64,000 nucleotides of DNA, from contig NZ_VULN01000013.1 in NCBI RefSeq assembly GCF_009696675.1, positions 1-64,000 of the forward strand, read 5' to 3'. The translations under genes and the position numbers were made by a program. Positions 55,801-62,558 of this stretch are shown piece by piece (the first letter of the stretch is position 1; every line of letters begins with the position of its first letter). Below the pieces are notes generated by a model. It searched no databases, was not told where the DNA came from, and saw only the letters and a program-made list of their open reading frames with translations. This stretch comes from Acidaminococcus fermentans. GTDB taxonomy: Bacteria; Bacillota; Negativicutes; Acidaminococcales; Acidaminococcaceae.

Positions 55801-58800
55801 ACGGCATTTCCATCAAGGGAGAAAACGGCAAAGATGGCGTCACCATCAAAGGCATCGACGGGAAAGACGGCGTCGATGGTGCCGAAGGCCATATCGGTCT
55901 CAACGGGAAAGACGGCATTACGGATATCTGGACGACGGCAGGTACACCTGGCCTGAACGGCAAGGATGGGGAAACCATGACCCGGATTGTTTACAAAGAT
56001 CCGAAGGGTGATACCCACGAAGCTGCCACCCTGGATGACGGCCTGAAATTCGGCGGCGACTTTGGCACGGCTTCTGCTGTGAAACTGAACAAGCAGGTCA
56101 ACGTCAAGGGCAATGCCAAGAATGAAGCCGACCTCACGGATGGGAACATCGGTGTGGTATCCAGCCAGGACAGCGACAACGGTCAGCTGCTGGTGAAATT
56201 GAACAAGGATCTGAACCTGGGGGATAGTGGCTCTGTTAAGATGGGCAATACGACCATCAACAACCGTGGTGTCACCATCACGAATACGACGAACCCGACT
56301 GACACGACAAAGAATGTCAGCCTGACGGATCAGGGCCTGAACAATGGCGGCAATAAAATCACGAATATCGCGGCAGGTGATGTCAGCGAAAATTCGACGG
56401 ATGCCGTCAATGGCAGCCAGCTGCATGAAGTCAAGCAGACGATTGAGAATGTCGACAAACACCATACGGAAGTTAAGGCCAATGGTGAAGCCGCTCCTGC
56501 TGCTGAAGGTACCTATACGGAAGGCAATCTCCAGATTGCCCAGACGACGGCTGTTGATGGGCATAAGATCTATGATCTCAAGCTCAGCGATAACCTGAAC
56601 ATCGGCGGTGCCGGGAAAGACGGCGCTCCGGGCCAGGATGGCCATATGGGCATCAACGGGGCCGACGGGAACTCCGGCGTGGCCATCGACGGCAAAGACG
56701 GCATTTCCATCAAGGGAGAAAACGGCAAAGATGGCGTCACCATCAAAGGCATCGACGGGAAAGACGGCGTCGATGGTGCCGAAGGCCATATCGGTCTCAA
56801 CGGGAAAGACGGCATTACGGATATCTGGACGACGGCAGGTACGCCTGGCCTGAACGGCAAGGATGGGGAAACCATGACCCGCATCGTCTATAAGGATCCG
56901 AAGGGGGATACCCATGAAGCTGCCACCCTGGATGACGGCCTGAAATTCGGCGGCGACTTTGGCACGGCTTCTGCTGTGAAACTGAACAAGCAGGTCAACG
57001 TCAAGGGCAATGCCAAGAATGAAGCCGACCTCACGGATGGGAACATCGGTGTGGTATCCAGCCAGGACAGCGACAACGGTCAGCTGCTGGTGAAATTGAA
57101 CAAAGACCTGAACCTGGGAGCCAACGGTTCCGTGACCATGGGGAATACCCTGCTCAACGGGTCTGGACTGACACTCAGCGGTGCCGATGAAAACAGCAAG
57201 ATCCAGATTTCTCAGGGGAATGTTTCCATGGGTGGGCAGCAGATCCACAACGTGGCCAATGGGACGGCAAATACAGATGCAGTAAATCTGTCTCAGCTGA
57301 ATGAAATCAAAAATGCCGGTGTCAACGGCGGCTTTGGGTTGGCTGCCGATGATGGGAACTCTGTGAAGAAAAACCTGGGAGAAACGGTCACTGTCAAAGG
57401 AGACGGAACCAACATCTCTACCAAAGTGGACAATGGTGCCATTCAAGTGGAATTGAATAAAGACATCCATCTGGGTATGGATGGCAGCGTAACAGCCGGC
57501 GAAACTACTATCAACAAAGATGGAGTGGATACCAACCAAGTCAAAGTCGGTGACATCACCATTACCAAAGACGGCATCAATGGTGGCCAGCAGCAGATCA
57601 CCAACATGGGCAGCGGCATCCACGGGCAGGTCTACGACACCAGTACGGCCGGCCAGGAAAACTGGAACAATGCCGCCAGTGTTGGGGATGTGCATACCAT
57701 CATCGGAGAAGAAGCCGGCAAAGTAGCAGACGCAGTGAAAGCCAAAAGCGGCAAGAACATCACCGTGGATGCCGACAACAAAGTGAACCTGAATGACGAT
57801 ATTACTCTGGGGGATGCTGATGATGCGTCCAAACAGGTGAAAATCGACGGGAACAAGGCCCAGATCATCCTGGGGGGCAAAACAGTCCTGGGGAATCAGA
57901 ATGGCGGCGGAGCCAACCCGGATGCTGGCAGCTATCTGACCGGTCTGGACAACAAGAACTGGGATGCTTCCAATATCCAGTCCGGACGGGCCGCTACGGA
58001 AGACCAGCTGAAAGTGGTGGATGACAAAATCTCCGGCGGACGGAAGTTTACCGGGGACGACGGCCAGCAGCTGACCGTGGGCCTGGGCCAGGATCTGAGT
58101 CTCACCGGCGGTGCCCAGGCGGACAATCTGTCCGACGGGAACATCGGCGTGGTGAAGAACGGAGACAGCGGTCTGTCTGTGAAACTGGCCAAAGACCTTA
58201 CCGGGCTTACCAGTGTCACCACCGGCAATACTACCATGACCAGCGACGGAATCACCATCAAGAGCAGTGACAGCAGCAAAGGCGGGGACATCAAGCTGGC
58301 CACAGGAGACATTTCCATGGGCGGAAGCCAGATCCACGATGTGGCACCGGGTACCCAGGGAACCGATGCGGTGAACAAGAACCAGTTGGATTCTGCCGTG
58401 AACCAGGTGGGCCGGTCCATCACCAAACTGGACGCCCGGGTAGACCGGGTGGGGGCTAATGCAGCAGCCCTGGCGGCTCTCCATCCTCTGGATTTCGATC
58501 CAGACGACAAACTGGACTTTGCAGTGGGTGCCGGCAGTTACAGCGGCGCCAATGCAGTGTCCCTGGGGGCTTTCTACCGGCCCAACGAGGATGTGATGTT
58601 CAGCCTGGGAGGCAGCGTCGGCGGCGGTGAAAACATGGTGAATGTGGGGGCCACCTTCAAATTGGGCCAGCACAACCATGTATCCAACAGCCGGGTGGCC
58701 ATGGCCAAGGAAATCCGGAGTTTGAAGGAATTGGTGGCCAAACAGGATGGGGAAATGCAGCAGCTGAAGACCCTGATGAACCAGATGGCCGGCAGGACGG

Positions 58801-59159
58801 TGCTGAAAGTGGACAAAGACACCCTGTTCCCGGATATCCCTGAAAACCACTGGGCCTATGACTACGTGACCAAACTGGCCAAAGCGGGAATCGTGGAAGG
58901 GTATCCGGATGGAGAATTCAAAGGGGACCGGATGATGACCCGGTATGAATTCGCAGCCCTGGTCTATCGGGCCATTATGGCCGGAGCCGGGTCCAATCCG
59001 GCTTTGGATCAGGATGGTACCCTGGGCAGATTGGTGAAGGAGTTCGACGGGGAATTGAAATACATCCGCATCGACGTGATCGAAAAAGACAAACACGGCA
59101 ATCCCAGTATCGAAAGAGTACGGACCGTGGAAGACAGCAAAAAACATTATGGGAAGTAA
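52845..59159 (+). CDS. Giant trimeric autotransporter adhesin with C-terminal SLH domain
   Basis: 2104 residues. The start at 52845 follows AGAGGAAAG and gives MNRIYKVIWSKVRNAYVVVS, the extended signal peptide region of trimeric autotransporters; cleavage is near VWAAS (about residue 66). YadA/Hia-type head repeats (AVGNGSSANGKGALAVGG and kin) run to about 510. A connector and stalk with DTDAVN necks follow. Two collagen-like GKDG/GENGKDG blocks lie at about 958-1048 and 1258-1348. The YadA-type barrel anchor (ITKLDARVDRVGANAAALAA, LDFAVGAGSYSG) is at about 1859-1942, then a coiled coil, then an SLH domain (LFPDIPENHWAY ... GYPDGEFKGDRMMTRYEFA) at 1994-2043 and a short tail. SLH after the barrel is unusual and would be periplasmic. 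Internal DNA duplications are described in the findings. Confidence 0.92.
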   Translation: MNRIYKVIWSKVRNAYVVVSELAKSHGKDKSERISGGAGKSLKTSLLAVCAAGGLLLSGVHPVWAASSVDAGTTSNGDINTLAVGNGSSANGKGALAVGGSQASGDTAVALAWGSQALSDYAIAIGHSAHVGSSYTYVQDGSTFGIRGTAQNAIAIGNTAVANGKDDVVIGANNTAETPTASYVETNKTGAYAQGGRVIVGHDNSINGRSGNSTAIGSANTINAVHGIAIGQNVQSGQTAGTTGKKVDGTSTVLEYENSMVIGVNSKALSSNSIALGNGAVAGNERTTDIDTDWNGKGAVAIGETAQATGYYSLGLGAESRSTGDRTVALGHGTQASAQLATALGSEATASGARSTVVGEEASASATRAIAVGAKAKAAGRFAVAIGEEADGSGENGTAVGPEAKAQGKNSVAAGYQAAALSEGEIAIGTGAGNGDNRSNVNNAVSIGTSAHSREAGGVALGNAALANLGKSVAIGDSAKANNADSIAIGSGATANGSVGSIALGSNSSVGRAAGAAGGPRWSTSAAIGGRWYTWASAKNSTESTGGTWTSTIDPKSTVWQSNLGAVSIGTDGLSGTTYTRQLTGLAAGTQDTDAVNVAQWKNTMLATIGDAKEDSSNTRYGSDGVARNVTRLVDEYLTLTGAADNGTTLTKGQLTTDANIGTIVGDNKITFRLAKDLKSLDSVTAGNTKMESAGITITNSDSKKSITLDGTNGRAIIGGVTVGHVNDGDLETSTHTVVPAGNYAYNLTNTTWNPSTYVSGRAATEDQLYSLGTQVAGDINTINQVLGDGSFGLSADDDASTSTNLGSTIKVKGDGQNIATKVDGTDLQIELNKDLNLGANGSVTMGNTLLNGSGLTLSGADENSKIQISQGNVSMGGQQIHNVANGTENTDAVNLSQLNEVKNMAGKQTAITVEGGTKAGTDTYTGTNLQLKSSTDSNGLTTYDLKLNDNLNIGGAGKDGAPGQDGHMGINGADGNSGVAIDGKDGISIKGENGKDGVTIKGIDGKDGVDGAEGHIGLNGKDGITDIWTTAGTPGLNGKDGETMTRIVYKDPKGDTHEAATLDDGLKFGGDFGTASAVKLNKQVNVKGNAKNEADLTDGNIGVVSSQDSDNGQLLVKLNKDLNLGDSGSVKMGNTTINNRGVTITNTTNPTDTTKNVSLTDQGLNNGGNKITNIAAGDVSENSTDAVNGSQLHEVKQTIENVDKHHTEVKANGEAAPAAEGTYTEGNLQIAQTTAVDGHKIYDLKLSDNLNIGGAGKDGAPGQDGHMGINGADGNSGVAIDGKDGISIKGENGKDGVTIKGIDGKDGVDGAEGHIGLNGKDGITDIWTTAGTPGLNGKDGETMTRIVYKDPKGDTHEAATLDDGLKFGGDFGTASAVKLNKQVNVKGNAKNEADLTDGNIGVVSSQDSDNGQLLVKLNKDLNLGANGSVTMGNTLLNGSGLTLSGADENSKIQISQGNVSMGGQQIHNVANGTANTDAVNLSQLNEIKNAGVNGGFGLAADDGNSVKKNLGETVTVKGDGTNISTKVDNGAIQVELNKDIHLGMDGSVTAGETTINKDGVDTNQVKVGDITITKDGINGGQQQITNMGSGIHGQVYDTSTAGQENWNNAASVGDVHTIIGEEAGKVADAVKAKSGKNITVDADNKVNLNDDITLGDADDASKQVKIDGNKAQIILGGKTVLGNQNGGGANPDAGSYLTGLDNKNWDASNIQSGRAATEDQLKVVDDKISGGRKFTGDDGQQLTVGLGQDLSLTGGAQADNLSDGNIGVVKNGDSGLSVKLAKDLTGLTSVTTGNTTMTSDGITIKSSDSSKGGDIKLATGDISMGGSQIHDVAPGTQGTDAVNKNQLDSAVNQVGRSITKLDARVDRVGANAAALAALHPLDFDPDDKLDFAVGAGSYSGANAVSLGAFYRPNEDVMFSLGGSVGGGENMVNVGATFKLGQHNHVSNSRVAMAKEIRSLKELVAKQDGEMQQLKTLMNQMAGRTVLKVDKDTLFPDIPENHWAYDYVTKLAKAGIVEGYPDGEFKGDRMMTRYEFAALVYRAIMAGAGSNPALDQDGTLGRLVKEFDGELKYIRIDVIEKDKHGNPSIERVRTVEDSKKHYGK
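55353..55547 (+). repeat. Intragenic repeat A, copy 1
   Basis: About 195 bases nearly identical to 57111-57305, offset 1758 bases (586 codons), in frame. It encodes a stalk/neck unit ending in DAVNLSQLNE. Confidence 0.8.
55692..56206 (+). repeat. Intragenic repeat B, copy 1
   Basis: About 515 bases nearly identical to 56589-57103, offset 897 bases (299 codons), in frame. It encodes the collagen-like block and the next stalk unit. The few differences are clustered near 55980-56030. Confidence 0.85.
56589..57103 (+). repeat. Intragenic repeat B, copy 2
   Basis: Second copy of the 515-base unit. Between the copies lies a block with different Thr codon use (56222-56588). Confidence 0.85.
57111..57305 (+). 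repeat. Intragenic repeat A, copy 2
   Basis: Second copy of the 195-base stalk unit, directly after repeat B copy 2. Confidence 0.8.
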
Positions 59160-59160
59160 T

Positions 59161-59198
59161 GTGAAGAGGGCTGTTGCCCATGCAACAGCCCTCTTCAC
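59161..59198 (+). terminator. Terminator of the giant adhesin
   Basis: A perfect 17-bp stem GTGAAGAGGGCTGTTGC (59161-59177) with its complement (59182-59198), loop CCAT; no T-run. A second hairpin, TACCCTGC/GCAGGGTA (59213-59236) followed by TTTCTT, probably completes termination. Confidence 0.8.
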
Positions 59199-59329
59199 AT
59201 GGATAATCCAGGTACCCTGCTGAAAATGGCAGGGTATTTCTTATGGGACAGGAGGACAGAGAGGTTTTCCAGGGGACAGGCAAGGACCATACAGCTACAA
59301 GACAGAAGGGAAACAGAAAGGAAAAGAAA

Positions 59330-59480
59330 AAAGCGGGAGTTGTTGATGATATAGATAGATGAAATATAAAATTGGACTAATGTAAAGATATTTTATTTAT
59401 ATTATATACATATTGTAAATAAAATGACATATTGATAGGATTATACCACCAAATAGGCAAGGATTCATGGGGAAAAAGGA
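59330..59480 (+). promoter_or_regulatory. A+T-rich promoter region of the second adhesin
   Basis: The spacer after the terminators turns strongly A+T-rich (for example TATTTTATTTATATTATATA) with many possible -10 elements, so I do not single one out. The contrast with the G+C-rich genes is sharp and resembles the spacer before the first adhesin. Confidence 0.4.
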
Positions 59481-59486
59481 GAGCAT

Positions 59487-61751
59487 ATGAACAAATTTGT
59501 ATCAGGTGGTATGAAACTGTCAGGAACGGCAAAAAGGAAAGGACAAAAAGAAGTACGGGGTGCTGTTTTGACTCTGCTGGTCCTGGCCGCTTTGGGCAAC
59601 TGCGCCTATGGGGCGGACAGTGCAGCAGGATCCGGCAATGGTGTGGCTGTGGGCACAGGAAGCAGCGCTCCCAAAGCAGAGAATGTGGCCCTTGGCAAAG
59701 GGGCCGGCATTTCCTATTCCAACGGAGCCAGGAATGCTACCGGGGATATTGCGGTGGGAAACGGAGCCAACATCAACAACTACGCCAGCCAGGGCGGCAG
59801 CATCGCCATTGGCAAAAATGCCAGGATCGAAAATATGGCCGGAGGAGGAGAAGCCAGTTTTGCCTTTGGCCAGACAACCTACAGCGGAAGCTGGTGGTCT
59901 TCCGCACGGATCCCGGCCGATCCCACAAAGGTCGTGGGGAGCATTGCCATGGGGGACAATACCTTTGCCCGTACCGGCAGCATCATGATTGGGTCCCACA
60001 ATTACAAGGGAGAACTGGGAGATACTACCGTGGACAGTGCTTCCACCCGGACCAGTGCCCTAAATGTATATGCCACCACCATCGGGGCCAACAGCTTCAG
60101 CAACGGGGCGTTCACCACCAGCACCGGTGTGTACAACATCATTTCCAGTGAATACAACGGGGGCCGTACGGCCAATCCGGTGAAGAACCTGGGGGCCACC
60201 ATCAACGGAGCTCTGAACAGCGTTGAATCCATGGGAGGAAACTATTATGCAGGGATTGCCAATACCATCAGCGGGGTAGCCAACCGGGCGGTCAATTCCA
60301 ACGGGGCGCTGATTTATGGGGCCGGGAACGAAATCACCAATTCAGTGACAAGTCTGGACGGTGTTCCCACGGACAGCGGAGATTCCGCCAAAGCCTTTGC
60401 GGACAAACTTCGGACGGCCATTGCCGCCTCCGACAGCGGCGGGGCCACCCTGGCCATCGGGGGCGGGAACAAGGCGGATTACACCCAGAAAACAGCCATT
60501 ATCGGGGTGGGGAACCAGGTGACCGGGACCAGCGGAGCCGTCAGTACGAACAATATGATTTCCGGATACAAAAATACCGCTTCCAATGTCCAGCATGTGT
60601 CCGTGATCGGGTCCGGCAATACGGTGGAAGATACGGATACGGCTTTGTTGCTGGGGGATAACCGTACTCTTTCTTCCGCCATCAACAGTATTGTGATTGG
60701 TTCGGCGGACAATGTGACTGCTACGGACCAGCAGAATGTGGTGGTCCTGGGCCACAATGCCAATGCGACAGTGAAAGGGGGCGTGGCCCTGGGGAGCGGG
60801 TCCCTGGCTTCGGTGGAAGCGGGAGAAGCCGGCTATGATCCTTCCACTAAACAGGCCTCCACAGATACTTCCTCCACCTGGGTGGCAACAGGAGCCGCCG
60901 TGGCCGTAGGCAGCGGAACGGAACTGACCCGGCAGATCACCAGTGTGGCCGCCGGGACCCGGGACACCGATGCGGTGAACGTGGCTCAGTTGAAAAAAAT
61001 CAGTACGGATGTGGAGAAAAATACGGGAGACATCAGGAATCTTACCGGGGACGTCCAGAACATGGGAAGCCGCATTACCAAACTGGACGCCCGGGTGGAC
61101 CGGGCAGGGGCCAATGCGGCAGCCCTGGCGGCTCTCCATCCTCTGGATTTCGATCCGGACGACAAACTGGATTTCGCCGTGGGTGCCGGCAGTTACAGCG
61201 GCGCCAACGCCGTGGCCCTGGGGGCCTTCTACCGGCCCAACGAGGATGTAATGCTCAGCTTGGGAGGCAGCACCGGCGGCGGTGAAAATATGGTGAACGT
61301 GGGCGCTACCTTCAAACTGGGCCAGCACAACCATGTGTCCAACAGCCGGGTGGCCATGGCCAAGGAAATCAAGGACCTGCGGAAAGAAGTGGAAAACCTC
61401 CGGGGAGCCCTGGTGGATGTATCCGCCGGCCGGAAGCTGGATCCCACCCTGACCAAACTGTTCCCGGATGTGGAAAAGAACCACTGGGCCTATGAGGAAA
61501 TCGCCCAGCTGTACGGAAACGGCATGGTGGAAGGGTATCCGGACGGAGAATTCAAAGGGGACCGGATGATGAGCCGGTACGAATTCGCCATGGTGGTCTA
61601 CCGGGAAATGCAGAAGGGCGCCCGGCTCAGTGAACGGCTCCTGAATGAGTTCGAACCGGAACTGGAACGGATCCGGGTGGACACCATTGCCAAAGACAAA
61701 AACGGCAATCCCACCATCCAGCGGGTCCGGGTGATCAAAGGAAGAGGATGA
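59487..61751 (+). CDS. Trimeric autotransporter with C-terminal SLH domain
   Basis: 754 residues, AAGGAGAG upstream. A normal signal peptide (ending NCAYGA, about residue 42) replaces the long ESPR leader of the first adhesin. YadA-like head repeats (GNGVAVGTGSSA, NVALGKGAG, GDIAVGNGAN, SIAIGKNA and others) fill residues 48-430. A neck with DTDAVNVAQL, a coiled coil, the same barrel anchor (ITKLDARVDRAGANAAALAA), a second coiled coil (KEIKDLRKEVENLRG) and a final SLH domain (LFPDVEKNHWAYEE ... GYPDGEFKGDRMMSRYEF) follow. The anchor DNA is nearly identical to that of the first adhesin. It is a surface adhesin, also likely tied to peptidoglycan. Confidence 0.9.
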   Translation: MNKFVSGGMKLSGTAKRKGQKEVRGAVLTLLVLAALGNCAYGADSAAGSGNGVAVGTGSSAPKAENVALGKGAGISYSNGARNATGDIAVGNGANINNYASQGGSIAIGKNARIENMAGGGEASFAFGQTTYSGSWWSSARIPADPTKVVGSIAMGDNTFARTGSIMIGSHNYKGELGDTTVDSASTRTSALNVYATTIGANSFSNGAFTTSTGVYNIISSEYNGGRTANPVKNLGATINGALNSVESMGGNYYAGIANTISGVANRAVNSNGALIYGAGNEITNSVTSLDGVPTDSGDSAKAFADKLRTAIAASDSGGATLAIGGGNKADYTQKTAIIGVGNQVTGTSGAVSTNNMISGYKNTASNVQHVSVIGSGNTVEDTDTALLLGDNRTLSSAINSIVIGSADNVTATDQQNVVVLGHNANATVKGGVALGSGSLASVEAGEAGYDPSTKQASTDTSSTWVATGAAVAVGSGTELTRQITSVAAGTRDTDAVNVAQLKKISTDVEKNTGDIRNLTGDVQNMGSRITKLDARVDRAGANAAALAALHPLDFDPDDKLDFAVGAGSYSGANAVALGAFYRPNEDVMLSLGGSTGGGENMVNVGATFKLGQHNHVSNSRVAMAKEIKDLRKEVENLRGALVDVSAGRKLDPTLTKLFPDVEKNHWAYEEIAQLYGNGMVEGYPDGEFKGDRMMSRYEFAMVVYREMQKGARLSERLLNEFEPELERIRVDTIAKDKNGNPTIQRVRVIKGRG

Positions 61752-61756
61752 CAGGG

Positions 61757-61792
61757 AGTGTGAAAAGCGGCAAAGCCGCTTTTCCGTCTCAC
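61757..61792 (+). terminator. Terminator-like hairpin of the second adhesin
   Basis: GAAAAGCGGC (61762-61771) and GCCGCTTTTC (61775-61784), loop AAA, with outer GTG/CAC pairing. GGGAGTGTGAAAA links it to the hairpin family at 31125 and 48907. Confidence 0.65.
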
Positions 61793-61835
61793 GCCAAAGG
61801 AGACCATCTGCCGCAGGCAGATGCTTTTGAAGAGA

Positions 61836-62097
61836 GACGCAGCCCTACGCTGCTAACCCACCACCAGCCTATCGGCTGGTCCCCCGCCCTTGCAAAGGGC
61901 GGAGATACCTGTGGAGAACGCCAAAAAATGCCGGGCGGCGACCCCCGCCCTTACGAAGGGCGGAGATACGCTCGGGGCTTCGCCACATTGCTTTCGTGAC
62001 ACGTGGGCCGTGCCCTAGTGTCACTATCCGCCCTTTGCAAGGGCGGGGGACCGTTGCGCTTGCGCAATGGTGGTGGGTTAGCAGCGTTAGCTGCGTC
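61836..62097. repeat. 262-bp inverted-repeat element (MITE-like)
   Basis: Left arm 61836-61903 begins GACGCAG and contains GCTGCTAACCCACCACCA, then CCCCCGCCCTTGCAAAGGGC. Right arm 62027-62097 is its inverted counterpart, ending GGTGGTGGGTTAGCAGC ... CTGCGTC. Each arm has its own small hairpin. The centre holds another CCCCCGCCCTT...AAGGGCGG copy (61942-61963) and a GTGACAC/GTGTCAC hairpin (61997-62023). It has no coding frame and fills much of the 807-base gap. Confidence 0.7.
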
Positions 62098-62558
62098 TTT
62101 ATTCAAAGGAACTCGGTCACGGGTTCCTTCCATAACGACTCACGATGAACGATCAACGAATCCTCTCCTTTTAAATTTTCAATATCATTCTTAACAAAAA
62201 CCTAACATAAAAAAGTTCTCCTTCGCTCCTGCGCTTTACCTGGATAAAAGGCAGCACGGGGCCGGAGGGCTTTTTTGTTTTTCTGGATACAGCCCTGGGA
62301 CAGGTGCATGGACTTGTTCCATTAACCAAAGTTTATGGCCCGGTTAAGTTTCCTATAATGGGAAAATCCTGTAGTTACTGGTATAGTGAAGATGCGGAAA
62401 AGGAACGGATTGCAGTGGGGTGGAAAAATCCGGGAACAAGGACTTTTTACACCACTGAATGGATAATAATTCCTTTTGAGAAAGAAAATAAAATCAATAT
62501 GAATCATTGAAAAACAGACCGAACAGGGAATCCGAAGTTGGACAGGGGGCGTGTTGGT
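62098..62558. other. Spacer before the third surface-protein gene
   Basis: Contains a hairpin AAGGAAC/GTTCCTT near 62106-62129, an A+T-rich stretch with TAACAAAAACCTAACATAAA, and a T-rich tract at 62270-62282. A 68-codon frame at 62304-62510 (MHGLVPLTKVYG...) is A+T-richer than other genes and unlike anything I know; it has no convincing ribosome-binding site, so I do not call it a gene. Confidence 0.4.

Noticed and set aside
55717-56890. Collagen-like GKDG blocks as a separate collagen protein or phage tail fibre
   Set aside because: They lie in one uninterrupted frame with head, stalk, anchor and SLH domains and no phage genes are near.
55122-59198. A 1358-codon open frame on the minus strand opposite the giant adhesin
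   Set aside because: It mirrors the repeats of the adhesin, has no ribosome-binding site or recognisable domain, and arises from the biased codon use of the plus strand.
61879-62060. CCCCCGCCCTT...AAGGGCGG units as a CRISPR array
   Set aside because: Only three copies, one inverted, irregular spacing and no cas genes; a palindromic repeat element fits better.
62304-62510. A 68-codon frame (MHGLVPLTKVYG...)
   Set aside because: No convincing ribosome-binding site, no family resemblance and A+T-rich composition. A real small gene cannot be excluded.
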